Of a stretch of 39,507 bases of DNA, positions 30,244-38,152 are shown piece after piece. The DNA comes from Streptosporangiaceae bacterium (lineage in GTDB: Bacteria > Actinomycetota > Actinomycetes > Streptosporangiales > Streptosporangiaceae), in contig JAFARZ010000365.1 in assembly GCA_019245115.1 (NCBI GenBank), positions 1 to 39,507 of the forward strand. Reading direction: 5' to 3'. Within the stretch, counting starts at the first letter, position 1. Every line of letters begins with the position of its first letter. The notes under the pieces were generated by a model. The model worked only from the letters and a program-made list of their open reading frames with translations. It was not told where the DNA came from and did no database searches. A program made the position numbers and the translations under genes.

Positions 30244-31431
30244 TCAGTAGTCTTTCAGCGTGATCGCGTCGGCCTTCTGGAACTGTCTGGCGATGAGCGC
30301 GCGCATCGGCCAGCGGGTCATCATGGTCATCGACAGGTTGCGCATCCTGATCATTAGCGCGCTGTTCGGCGCGAAGCCCTTCACGCCACCGGGTGGCAGG
30401 GTCTGGCACTGCTTCACGTAGTCGCGCATCTCTTCCTGGTACCGGGCGAACGCCGCCTCGTGGTCGTCCGGTGCGGCGGACAGTTCACCGGCGAGCACGT
30501 AGGCGGCGACGAGCGCCATCGCGGTACCGAGCCCGGCCAGCGGTGAGCCGCAGTAGCCGGCGTCGCCGAGCAGCACCGTCCGCCCTCGGTACCACTGCTC
30601 CATGCGGACCTGGCTGAGCGAGTCGAAGTAGAAGTCCCCGGCGCCGGGCATGGCGGCGAGGATCTGCGGTACCAGCCAGCCCGCTGCGGTGAACTTGGCG
30701 CGCAGGATCTCCTGCTGGGCAAGCACATCGCGCCGGTCGTAGTCCAGCGGCGGGGAGGTGAAGCTGAGCATGGCCTTGGCCGTGCCGCCGTTCTCCGGCC
30801 GGATCCCGGCGACCAGCCCGCCCGGCGCGCTGTGCATGAGGAACCAGTGGTCCAGGTTGCCTGGGTCCGGGACCGTGAAGTAGGCCATGTATCCGCCGAG
30901 GTGCCGCACGAACTCCTGCTCCGGCCCGAAGGCGAGCTGGCGTACCCCGGAGTGCAGCCCGTCCGCGCCGACCACGATGTCGAACCGCCGCACGGTACCG
31001 CTGGCGAACGTCACCTTGACGCCGTCCCCGTCCTCGGCCAGCCCGGTGATCCGGTCGCCGAACAGGTACTCAGTGCCGTCGCGGGTGGCGTCGTGCAGGA
31101 TGCGGGTCAGGTTGCCGCGCATGATCTCGATCTCCGCGACGATCCCCTCGCCGCCGAACAGGCCGGCCGGCATCCTCGCGGTCCACCGGCCGCGGCCGTC
31201 CACGTAGGCGAATCCGCGCTCGTCGGCGCGCTCGGCCCGTACCGTGTCGAGAAGCCCCATCCGCTCGACCACCTCGCGCCCGGCGCCGCGCAGGTCCACG
31301 GCGTGCCCGCCGGGCCGGGGCGCGGGCGCGGCCTCCACGACCGTCGGCGCGAAGCCGTGCCGCCGCAGCCAGAACGCGAGCGCCGGCCCGCCGATGCCGG
31401 CGCCCGAGATCACTACCGTCCGGTTGACCAT
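30244..31431 (-). CDS. FAD-dependent aromatic-hydroxylase-like monooxygenase
   Basis: This is a 395-aa class A flavoprotein monooxygenase. The FAD/NADPH Rossmann motif is GAGIGGPALAFWLRRHGF (10-27), followed by VVEAAP. The DG motif reads VVGADGLHSGVRQ and the GD motif LLGDAGYCGSPLAGLGTAMAL. It uses NAD(P)H and oxygen to hydroxylate a small molecule; similar enzymes make antibiotics or inactivate drugs such as tetracyclines and rifamycins, but the substrate cannot be read from sequence. It is divergent from a GntR-TetR fusion regulator, a common detoxification pairing. Confidence 0.9.
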   Translation of the reverse strand: MVNRTVVISGAGIGGPALAFWLRRHGFAPTVVEAAPAPRPGGHAVDLRGAGREVVERMGLLDTVRAERADERGFAYVDGRGRWTARMPAGLFGGEGIVAEIEIMRGNLTRILHDATRDGTEYLFGDRITGLAEDGDGVKVTFASGTVRRFDIVVGADGLHSGVRQLAFGPEQEFVRHLGGYMAYFTVPDPGNLDHWFLMHSAPGGLVAGIRPENGGTAKAMLSFTSPPLDYDRRDVLAQQEILRAKFTAAGWLVPQILAAMPGAGDFYFDSLSQVRMEQWYRGRTVLLGDAGYCGSPLAGLGTAMALVAAYVLAGELSAAPDDHEAAFARYQEEMRDYVKQCQTLPPGGVKGFAPNSALMIRMRNLSMTMMTRWPMRALIARQFQKADAITLKDY

Positions 31432-31450
31432 TGTGTGCCTCCTCGTCGCG

Positions 31451-31513
31451 TACGATGTACCACCTATGCGTACACCGTACGTGTACTAGTCAATCCGCTT
31501 GGTGTACTAGTAC
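31451..31513. promoter_or_regulatory. Operator cluster between monooxygenase and regulator
   Basis: GTGTACTAGT occurs twice on the same strand (31481-31490 and 31502-31511), 21 bp or two helical turns apart. The second copy is part of the perfect palindrome GTACTAGTAC (31504-31513). Upstream are CGTACGATGTAC and GCGTACACCGTAC, related GTAC-rich half-sites. This arrangement suits a dimeric regulator, probably the adjacent fusion protein, controlling both genes. Confidence 0.65.
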
Positions 31514-31531
31514 GGGAAGGAGGAACGATCG

Positions 31532-32461
31532 ATGACTCAGCCGCCGTACCGCCGCATCGCCGCCGAGATCCGTGCCCGGATCGCCGACGGCGAACTGCGG
31601 CCTGGCGACCCGGTGCCATCGGCACGGGACATCACCCGCAAGTGGGGCGTGGCCCTGGCCACCGCGACGAAGGTGCTCGCCACCCTGAACGCCGAGGGGG
31701 TGACCCGGTCGCTACCGGGCCGGGGCACGGTGGTCGCCGGCCCGGCCGTACCCGCCCAGCCGGCGGGTACGGCGGCGCGCGCCGCGCGCCGCCACGAGGG
31801 CGACCCCGACCTGACCCGCGAGCGGATCCTGACCGCAGCCATCCGGGTCGCCGACGCCGAGGGCCTGGCGCACCTGTCCATGCGGCGCATCGCGACCGAG
31901 CTGGGCACGGCCCCGATGTCTCTCTACCGCCACGTCAACGGCAAGGACGAGTTGCTGGTGTCCATGATGGACAGCGTGCTCGGCGAGGACCCCCTGCCGG
32001 CCCGGCCGCCCAGGGGCTGGCGGGCCCAGCTGGAACTGTCCTCCCGCATGCAGTGGCAGGGATTCCGCCGCCACCCGTGGCTCGCCCCGGCGCTGTCCAT
32101 CACCCGCCCGCAGCTGATCCCCAACGGGATGCGGCACACCGAGTGGGCGCTGCGCGCGCTGGACGGGCTGGGCCTGACGATCCAGCAGACTATGCACGTC
32201 CACATAACGCTGTTCAGCCACGTGCGCGGCCTGGCCCTCAACCTTGAGGCTGAGGCCCAGGCCGAGCAGGACTCGGGGCTGACGAGCGACGAGTGGATGC
32301 AGACCCAGGAGCACGGCTTCCGGGTCATCGCCGGTACCGGCGACTTCCCGCTGCTGAACCGGCTGGTCAACAGCGACATGGAGCTGGACCTTGATCAGTT
32401 GTTCGAGTTCGGCTTGGGTCGCCTGCTGGATGGGCTGGAGCGGCACCTGGCCGCACGGTGA
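31532..32461 (+). CDS. GntR-TetR fusion transcriptional regulator
   Basis: The 309-aa protein has two DNA-binding domains. An N-terminal GntR winged helix covers about 4-70 (YRRIAAEIRARIADGELRPG, SARDITRKWGVALATATKVL). A TetR helix-turn-helix lies at about 98-145 (RERILTAAIRVADAEGLAHL, SMRRIATELGTAPMSLYRHV). A C-terminal ligand-binding domain of the tetracycline-repressor C type follows. AAGGAGG lies upstream of the ATG. The two-domain layout is found in actinobacteria. Ligand and exact target are unknown, but the divergent monooxygenase and the repeats upstream are the likely targets. Confidence 0.88.
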   Translation: MTQPPYRRIAAEIRARIADGELRPGDPVPSARDITRKWGVALATATKVLATLNAEGVTRSLPGRGTVVAGPAVPAQPAGTAARAARRHEGDPDLTRERILTAAIRVADAEGLAHLSMRRIATELGTAPMSLYRHVNGKDELLVSMMDSVLGEDPLPARPPRGWRAQLELSSRMQWQGFRRHPWLAPALSITRPQLIPNGMRHTEWALRALDGLGLTIQQTMHVHITLFSHVRGLALNLEAEAQAEQDSGLTSDEWMQTQEHGFRVIAGTGDFPLLNRLVNSDMELDLDQLFEFGLGRLLDGLERHLAAR

Positions 32462-32571
32462 CTCGGCAACCCGCACCAGCGCCAGGTCAGTAGTCGACCC
32501 CCTGCCGCCGTCATCCCGGAAGCTCACCCGCGCGCCACCCGCCGGTCAAACCCGGCACCGCCGCGCCGCAG

Positions 32572-32628
32572 ATGACAAGTACCTGCACAAATGACATCCG
32601 AGATGACAACTAGGCGGCCCGGATGACA
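32572..32628 (+). repeat. Four ATGACA iterons upstream of the DUF2786-like gene
   Basis: ATGACA starts at 32572, 32591, 32603 and 32623 (spacings 19, 12, 20), alternating ATGACAA and ATGACAT. Such clustered short repeats can be regulator or replication-protein sites. Confidence 0.5.
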
Positions 32629-32655
32629 TCTTCACTGGATCCCTACAGCCATAGC

Positions 32656-32685
32656 AGTACTACGCAAGGCATTGCGTGGTACTAT
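32656..32685 (+). promoter_or_regulatory. 12-bp operator-like palindrome overlapping a -10 hexamer
   Basis: AGTACTACGCAA (32656-32667) and TTGCGTGGTACT (32672-32683) are inverted with 11 of 12 matches and a 4-bp spacer. TACTAT (32680-32685) overlaps the right arm, as expected for a repressor site. A further 7-bp inverted repeat (TGCTGGG 32697-32703 / CCCAGCA 32719-32725) would lie in the leader. The rest of 32462-32769 is non-coding. Confidence 0.6.
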
Positions 32686-32769
32686 GACCGTGCTGTTGCT
32701 GGGTGGGCGGCACACCTTCCCAGCAGCCATGTCAACGCAAACCCACTTTCAGATCGGAGGAAACCGATC

Positions 32770-33432
32770 ATGACCGCTACTCAGACAGCAGCTGTCCAGC
32801 TCACTCCTGCAGCGGGCGGGTCGCGCATTCCCGTCGCGACCGAGGTCCACATCGTGCCCGGCACTGCCGGGCACGGGCGTGCCCGGGCGGACGCGCTCCT
32901 CGAAGTCGTACGGGTCTTCGGGTGCCGGGTCGCCCTGTTCGGGTACAACGCCACCCGCAACGACAAGTTCCTGGTCACCGTAGGCACCCGCGCCAAGCTC
33001 GACGCCCTGGACATCCTGGTACCGACCGTCGCCCGGCGGATGGAGGAGGCCGCGCGGGCGGCCGTGGCCGGATACGCCCAACGCGCGCGGGAGGCGCTAC
33101 CGGAGATGACGGAGGCGACCCGGCTACGCATCCTGGTCGTTCCGTACTACCGCGAATACCTGCGTGGCTTCGGCATGGGCGCGGCTGAGATGATCCGCGC
33201 CATACGCGCGGAGTTCACGAAGACGGCTGGCGAGCAGCTCGCCGCGATCATGTCGGCGGATGAGGTCAGGATCGCGGAGAAGTTCGAGACCAAGTTCCCG
33301 GACCGGCAGCCAATCCGGCCGGAGCGCACCCGGCACGACGCGGGCAGGGAAGCCGGAATCGCGGCAGGCCGGATGGCCGACATCGGCGACTGGTACATCG
33401 CCCGGCACGACCTGGCGTTCGCGATGCTCTGA
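32770..33432 (+). CDS. Hypothetical protein, resembling the C-terminal part of DUF2786 proteins
   Basis: I chose the ATG at 32770 (GGAGGAAA about 7 nt upstream; 220 aa); longer frames run through the upstream palindrome. The segment VVRVFGCRVALFGYNATRND, then LVTVGTRAKLDALDILVPTVARRMEEAA, recalls the domain that follows DUF2786 in plasmid and integrative-element proteins. The C-terminal half is helical and charged, with paired arginine/lysine runs (RIAEKFETKFPDR). Function unknown; a DNA-associated role in the mobile element is inference. Confidence 0.6.
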   Translation: MTATQTAAVQLTPAAGGSRIPVATEVHIVPGTAGHGRARADALLEVVRVFGCRVALFGYNATRNDKFLVTVGTRAKLDALDILVPTVARRMEEAARAAVAGYAQRAREALPEMTEATRLRILVVPYYREYLRGFGMGAAEMIRAIRAEFTKTAGEQLAAIMSADEVRIAEKFETKFPDRQPIRPERTRHDAGREAGIAAGRMADIGDWYIARHDLAFAML

Positions 33433-33619
33433 TCTTTGATCACAGGGCGGGCCGTTCCGGGGCTACGCAGCGCCTCCGGGACGGCCCGTCGCCGTGGATG
33501 TGGACGGTCGGCGAACCCGCGTTGGGCGGGTGGCACACGCCGACCGTCCCGGGGTCAACGCGAACCCCAGCAAGGCGTGGCGCGTGGCGCCACCCCTCGC
33601 TACTGCCCGATCATAAGAC

Positions 33620-34102
33620 GTGCCCTCGCAACGACCGGTGGGCCAGCTACCTGCCGGACTGACGACGTTGCGGCTTTGGGCGTCCCGGCACGGCCGTACA
33701 CATGACTATGTGCGGCGGTCCTGGCGCCGTAGGTCCGACTTTCCAAGGCCGGTCGGCGAGCTTCCGCCCACAGGACACCGTGGAGGCGGACGGGGGGAGC
33801 ACGTCTACGAGGAAGCCGCGCTCGACGCCTGGCTGACCGCTCAGCCGGATCTCAATTCCCCGAAGCGGATCGATCCGGGATCGATCCAGGTTGATCCGGA
33901 GACGAGGATCACTCTCGGACGCTTCGCCGCGCTGATCCGTAAGGACCGCAAGACCGTGACCCAGCACCGTCGGCGGCCCGGATTCCCTCAACCCGATCCG
34001 GATGGAACCTACCGAGCGGGAGACTTGATTGGCTATTGGAACAGCCGCGCGGGGCGCCGCGGCCCGGCCCGGACTGGTCAGCGCCGTGGCCAAGCAGGCT
34101 AG
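33620..34102 (+). CDS. Protein with two tandem AlpA/excisionase-like HTH modules
   Basis: This 160-aa protein repeats one pattern twice. Module 1 is LTTLRLWASRHGRTHDYVRRSWRR, then FPRPVGELPPTG and EEAALDAWLTAQ. Module 2 is ITLGRFAALIRKDRKTVTQHRRR, then GFPQPDPDGTYRAGDLIGYWNSR. Each looks like a small MerR/AlpA-type winged helix, as in excisionases. It is convergent with the integrase (22 bp between the stops). The GTG at 33620 is the furthest upstream start; a shorter start is possible and no strong ribosome binding site decides it. Confidence 0.6.
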   Translation: MPSQRPVGQLPAGLTTLRLWASRHGRTHDYVRRSWRRRSDFPRPVGELPPTGHRGGGRGEHVYEEAALDAWLTAQPDLNSPKRIDPGSIQVDPETRITLGRFAALIRKDRKTVTQHRRRPGFPQPDPDGTYRAGDLIGYWNSRAGRRGPARTGQRRGQAG

Positions 34103-34116
34103 CCATGTCTGGATCA

Positions 34117-34141
34117 CGGACCGCTCAGCGGCTGCGGTCCG
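34117..34141 (-). terminator. Hairpin spanning the integrase stop codon
   Basis: CGGACCGC (34117-34124) pairs perfectly with GCGGTCCG (34134-34141) around a 9-nt loop containing the int stop (34125-34127). It lies between the convergent int and the HTH gene. It has no T-run, so it may act as a weak bidirectional terminator or as an element of the attachment region. Confidence 0.4.
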
Positions 34142-35669
34142 AGCGGCTCGGGATCCGCGTGCGCAGGCTCGCTGGTCTCTCGTACTGGACGGACTTATCG
34201 GCACTCAGGCGCGAGGCTTCGCGCTTCAGCTTCTGGCCATGGGTGACGAGGATCTGGTCAAGGATCGGCACGGCCGACCTGGGTGCCAGCTTGTATCGCT
34301 CAGCGATCCCCTCTTGCCATAGCTGCCCCAGATAATCGCAGAGCTGCTGCCGCATCTCGTCAGTAACGTGAATGTAAACGGAGTCCATGCCCTGCATCGC
34401 GTGACCGCGGCGATCCATCTGGATGACCTTAGGCAGGTTGGAGACGTCCAGCCAAGTGGAGTGAGTGTGCCTGTCGTCGTGCGGCTTGAACTTCCCGAGG
34501 AGGTTTGGCCAGGTGCCTTCGGCAAGGTCCACCGCTTTGAATTTCCGATTTCCCTTTCGGATCGGTATTCCTGGCCAGGGCTCGGCGGTCACGTAGACAG
34601 GCCGTCGGACACCCTTGCGTTTTGGGTGTAGCCCTTCAGCTGCGGGGGTGATGAAGTCGTCCGCGTAGTTGGACCGGCGCGGATGACCGCCTTTAGGGCC
34701 GAGGAACAGATAGTTCGGCTCGGTCAGGTCGTCACCCTTACATACCGGGCGGCCATCGACATCCGGGCAGATGCAGCGCTCCCGCCGGTTCTTGACCGCC
34801 AGCCGCAAGAGATCCGCGAGGAAAGCGGGCAGGTCGAGGGTCCGGACCGAGCCGTCCTTTGGCGGTGCCTTGCGCACCACGCCGCCGATCTCGCGGAGCT
34901 GCCAGTCCAACTGGTAGGTGGCAATCCCGGCGGCCGGGAGCCGAAGCGGCGAGTCATCACCCTCCCAGCCCTCGACGGCCAGGAGTTCGCCCCAGCGCAC
35001 GCCGGTCCAGGTGGCGAAGATGTTCATCACGAAGTCGATGTCCTTGCCGGACAGTAGGGCGCAGCGCTCGGCGAAGCAGATCGCCTGGACGGGAGTGATC
35101 ACGTTCGCCGTGGTCTGCTTGGCGGCGTGCGCGGGTGTACGCCGACCTTTGGCGCTTACGCGGCCGCGGCGTCCCTTTCGCCGCTCTGCGGGATTTCTGT
35201 CGATCTTCCCGGCATGAACCGCATCGCTGAGGATGGTGATCAGCAGGTCGCGGGCACCTCTTGCGACTGACGGGGCATAAGGTATGCCACGAGTGCTGGT
35301 GCGTTTGGGAATGGCCCTTTCCCAGGTCTCGATCTCCTCGAAGCTGAGGGAGCCTAGTTCCCGGCCTTGGAATTCAGGCAGTATGTGGAACTCGATTAGG
35401 TACTTGTATTTGGCCAGCGTGGTCGGCTCGACGTCGAGAAGCTCGCGCCAGGTGTCGATCCAGTCCTCCAAGAGCAGCTTCGCGCCTGACCGGTCCTGCC
35501 AGGTTCCTCTCATCTGCGCGGTGATCTGCTCGGCCGCTTCGGCATACGCCTCGTCGGGATCCTCGTAGTACGGCGTGCGATACCTTTCGCCGTCGAAACG
35601 CCAGCAGTACCGCGTCAGCCCGCGCTTGGTCTCAGCCCACGGCTTTGGACGGCGCTTTTGCCTAGTCAT
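34125..35669 (-). CDS. int: Tyrosine integrase of an actinomycete integrative element
   Basis: The 514-aa integrase has the N-terminal arm-binding and core-binding parts (TLAKYKYLIEFHILPEFQGR at about 100-120). The catalytic residues are TGVRWGELLAVE (Arg about 223), KPHDDRHTHSTWL (His/Arg about 396-399), MDRRGHAMQGM (His about 421) and VYIHV (Tyr about 431). A Cys-containing insertion (CICPDVDGRPVCKGDD) separates the catalytic boxes, as in pSAM2-family integrases. I chose the ATG at 35669, which overlaps the xis stop by 8 nt; longer frames only read through xis. Confidence 0.93.
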   Translation of the reverse strand: MTRQKRRPKPWAETKRGLTRYCWRFDGERYRTPYYEDPDEAYAEAAEQITAQMRGTWQDRSGAKLLLEDWIDTWRELLDVEPTTLAKYKYLIEFHILPEFQGRELGSLSFEEIETWERAIPKRTSTRGIPYAPSVARGARDLLITILSDAVHAGKIDRNPAERRKGRRGRVSAKGRRTPAHAAKQTTANVITPVQAICFAERCALLSGKDIDFVMNIFATWTGVRWGELLAVEGWEGDDSPLRLPAAGIATYQLDWQLREIGGVVRKAPPKDGSVRTLDLPAFLADLLRLAVKNRRERCICPDVDGRPVCKGDDLTEPNYLFLGPKGGHPRRSNYADDFITPAAEGLHPKRKGVRRPVYVTAEPWPGIPIRKGNRKFKAVDLAEGTWPNLLGKFKPHDDRHTHSTWLDVSNLPKVIQMDRRGHAMQGMDSVYIHVTDEMRQQLCDYLGQLWQEGIAERYKLAPRSAVPILDQILVTHGQKLKREASRLSADKSVQYERPASLRTRIPSRSDRSR

Positions 35670-36042
35670 CGCGGGGTCTCCGCGCCCGCCAGGCGCCACT
35701 CGGCGCCGGGCACTGACTCCGGCGCGGCTTGCGGCGCGAGGATCGTACGGGCACGAGTTCAGGCTTTGAGGCAGGCTGTGTGCTGTGAGCTTCCGGCTCA
35801 GCTTCCTGTGGGCGGAACGCCCGCCCCTCTGCGATCTCGCGAAGGTCATCCATCGTAAAGATGACTCTGTGGCCGTTGAGATGGAACGGAATCTGCTTCC
35901 GGTAGGCGCGGGTCCGGAGCGCGCACTCTGTCATCTCAATAAGACCGATGCGGCGCAGGATCTCGGCCGCCTGCGCCGGCGTGAAGACGCGTGAAAGGCC
36001 TGTGGGCTGTTCGGCGTCCGCCCCCATATCTCCTGTGGTCAT
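35662..36042 (-). CDS. xis: Excisionase-like HTH protein
   Basis: This 126-aa protein has one winged HTH: FTPAQAAEILRRIGLIEMTE, then CALRTRAYRKQIPFHLNGHR and VIFTMDDLREIAEG (about 20-72), typical of Xis proteins encoded directly upstream of int. The C-terminus is basic (RSSRRKPRRSQ). The overlap with int indicates translational coupling. Confidence 0.82.
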   Translation of the reverse strand: MTTGDMGADAEQPTGLSRVFTPAQAAEILRRIGLIEMTECALRTRAYRKQIPFHLNGHRVIFTMDDLREIAEGRAFRPQEAEPEAHSTQPASKPELVPVRSSRRKPRRSQCPAPSGAWRARRPRDD

Positions 36043-36062
36043 TGCTCCCCCCGTTTGGCTCC

Positions 36063-37181
36063 TTAAGCGACCTCGCTTCGCTGTGCGTCCTTGGCGACCG
36101 CTTCTCTTGCCATGGCGACGAGCCAGCGGAGCCGGTCGTTCGCCACCCGATGGCCGTGCTCTCGGAGTTTCCGGGCCAGCGCCGCCTGGCTGAGGTGGGC
36201 GCCGTCGCGGTCGGCATCTGCGAGGATTGACGCCGTCGCCTCGATCAGGCCTCTGGCCCGCTTGCCCACGGGAGCGCTGGTGGCGGTTGGCGGCGGGACC
36301 GCGGTGTGCCCAGGCAGCCTGCCGGGTAGCTCCGCAGTCGGCCCTGATGCGGCGTCATCATCGCTGGTTCCGACAGTGGCTGCGGCCAGGGTCAATCTGA
36401 GGGCCAGACGCTTGTCGAGCGGCGCTCTCCACCGCCACAGCCAGCGGCCGTACTCCTGCTGAAGCCAGGAGATCGCCTGCAGGCGCTGGTACTCATACCG
36501 GAGCCCGTCCCGGTAACTGGTTGCATGCCACAGCACCATGTGACGGCTCAGGATGAACGTTGACCGGGGCGCGAGAAGCCAGCGGGACACCGGTATCCGT
36601 TCGATCCGGGTACCTGCGGCGAGGCCGGTACATTGCTTGATCAAGTGCCGGATGCCCTCGATGACGGTGACGAACAGGGTTGGCATGGCGGCGTGCATGA
36701 CGCTCGCGGTCAGGTTGCCGTGGGCGGCGGCGATGTTTAGGTAAGTCGTGGCGGCGATGAACGCCCAGGCGGTCCAGCGCAGGACTGGCCATGACAGTCC
36801 GAGGTACTCGGTCAGCAGGTCCCAGGCGAGCAGGGCGAGGATGCCGATGTCGACGCCGACCGGAACCATCCACGCCGATGGGCCGAACCACGGGGTGGCG
36901 AGGTGCCGAACCGTGGCGAAGGACCCGATGCCGCCGAGCACACCTAGCATTACCACGAGCGGAGCGACAACGCAGGCGGCGATCTTCACCGCGGCAACCG
37001 CGCCGGTAACGCCACGTCCGAGATACGACGTCCTGGTTTCCCGTCGGTGGCTGCGTGAACCGCTGGCCGACTTGGGATTAGCCCCGGCGGGCTCGCTGCG
37101 AGGTGCGCGGGCGGCGCCGCTCATCATGGCCTCGCGGCCTGACGACCGGCCTGGGTGACCCCGGCCTGCGTGTTCGCTCAA
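36063..37181 (-). CDS. DUF2637 (SpdB-like) membrane protein
   Basis: DUF2637 proteins are carried by actinomycete conjugative elements and are linked to intramycelial plasmid spread. The 372-aa protein has a basic N-terminus and about four membrane helices (IAACVVAPLVVMLGVLGG, WMVPVGVDIGILALLAWDLL, WAFIAATTYLNIAAA, AMPTLFVTVIEGI; about 65-185). A long cytoplasmic region ends in a small HTH (LSQAALARKLREHGHRVANDR). xis follows after 20 bp. A start at an internal ATG (about 37127) is possible. Confidence 0.85.
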   Translation of the reverse strand: MSEHAGRGHPGRSSGREAMMSGAARAPRSEPAGANPKSASGSRSHRRETRTSYLGRGVTGAVAAVKIAACVVAPLVVMLGVLGGIGSFATVRHLATPWFGPSAWMVPVGVDIGILALLAWDLLTEYLGLSWPVLRWTAWAFIAATTYLNIAAAHGNLTASVMHAAMPTLFVTVIEGIRHLIKQCTGLAAGTRIERIPVSRWLLAPRSTFILSRHMVLWHATSYRDGLRYEYQRLQAISWLQQEYGRWLWRWRAPLDKRLALRLTLAAATVGTSDDDAASGPTAELPGRLPGHTAVPPPTATSAPVGKRARGLIEATASILADADRDGAHLSQAALARKLREHGHRVANDRLRWLVAMAREAVAKDAQRSEVA

Positions 37182-37248
37182 CGTCCCCCCAGTGTTGTTG
37201 ACTGCCGATATTTGCGGCGCGGTGTCATCAACTAAGATTGGTGGCGTG

Positions 37249-37278
37249 AGTCTACCTAGCCGAGAGCAGGACTGTCAA
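37249..37278 (-). promoter_or_regulatory. Candidate promoter of the spd-xis-int operon
   Basis: On the minus strand, TTGACA (37278-37273) and TAGACT (37254-37249) are separated by 18 bp. This is a near-consensus vegetative promoter about 70 bp upstream of the DUF2637 start and divergent from the XRE regulator. A partly symmetric GTCAATCATAGTTAATGAC (about 37274-37292) overlaps the -35 and could be the operator of that regulator. Confidence 0.55.
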
Positions 37279-37342
37279 TCATAGTTAATGACTGATTCTA
37301 TCGTTGTCTTCATTTATCAACACGTTGCCATGAGGGGCCACG

Positions 37343-37798
37343 ATGAACGCGAACAAGCGCGCGGACCAACGGGGAGATCAGGACCGCGCCGGACGAACGC
37401 TGGCGGAGAAGGTCGAGTGGCTAATCCAGCACATGTGGCCCGCGGATGCGTCTCCGCCGAAGACCAACGCCGATGCCGCTGCCGCCATCACCGCGGCGAC
37501 GGGGGAGGAACTGTCCTCGACGGCCATCTGGAAGCTTCGCACAGGGCGCGGCGACAACCCGACGTTGAAGACCCTCACCGCACTGGCAAGGTTCTTCGGG
37601 GTCCCGGTCGGGTTCTTCGGCGAGGGCGAGGAAGCTGAGTCGTTGGGTGACCAGGCAGCGCTGCTCGTGATGCTGCGCGAGAAGGGGGTTACCCGGGCGG
37701 CATTGCGATCGCTGGGTGACCTGTCGAGCGAGGGCCGTCAGATGATCACGGACATGATCGAGAGCGTGGCCCGCATGGAGCGGCAACGCGCGGAATGA
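37343..37798 (+). CDS. EspR/XRE-like helix-turn-helix regulator
   Basis: The 151-aa protein has an N-terminal HTH resembling EspR-type regulators: AEKVEWLIQHMWPAD, then NADAAAAITAATGEELSSTA, IWKLRTGRGDNPTLKTLTAL and ARFFGVPVGFFGEGEEA. A C-terminal dimerisation helix pair follows (ALRSLGDLSSEGRQMITDMI). GAGGGG precedes the ATG. It is divergent from the spd-xis-int operon, so it probably controls the element, but this is inference. Confidence 0.8.
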   Translation: MNANKRADQRGDQDRAGRTLAEKVEWLIQHMWPADASPPKTNADAAAAITAATGEELSSTAIWKLRTGRGDNPTLKTLTALARFFGVPVGFFGEGEEAESLGDQAALLVMLREKGVTRAALRSLGDLSSEGRQMITDMIESVARMERQRAE

Positions 37799-38152
37799 GA
37801 CGGGTCCGATTGATCTAATCAATCGTCGAGTACGGTCGCGGGACAGTGACGATGGCTATTGGCGATGGGGAAGTGGTCGCGCTGAAGTGTGGCCGCATCC
37901 TCCACCGCGATGATGAGCTCACAGATTGAAGGGCTGCGCACTTCCAGGTGCAGATCACCGGCGATCTGCACCGGGTGGCCCTCGCAATGATGAGTATGTT
38001 GTTTTTCACCACTCCTGTCACTCGAATCACGGAGCCCAACGAGGTTAGACGGGTTCCCTGTCGGCGTCGCGATCTGGCATGCCGGAGAGACCAACGAGCC
38101 CGCGTTGGTGGAATCCGCAATGAGGTGGCAGAAGCGGAGGTGCAACCGTCTG
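37799..38152. other. Weakly coding stretch between two genes
   Basis: No gene is convincing. One minus-strand frame reads GHPVQIAGDLHLEVRSPSIC, then ELIIAVEDAATLQ (ending at 37819), with protein-like composition, but its only start lies inside the lipoprotein gene in another frame. It may be a remnant. An AATCAATCG motif near 37819 is the only AT-rich spot. Confidence 0.4.

Larger units (their letters stand above)
34125..37181 (-). mobile_element. Integrative-element module (spd-xis-int), pSAM2-like
   Basis: A DUF2637 membrane protein, a small HTH excisionase-like protein and a tyrosine integrase lie in one minus-strand operon, the order seen in actinomycete integrative and conjugative elements (AICE). 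No replication initiator and no FtsK-like TraB translocase are visible in the window. The element is therefore reduced, or its other genes lie elsewhere. The att sites could not be found. Confidence 0.65.
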
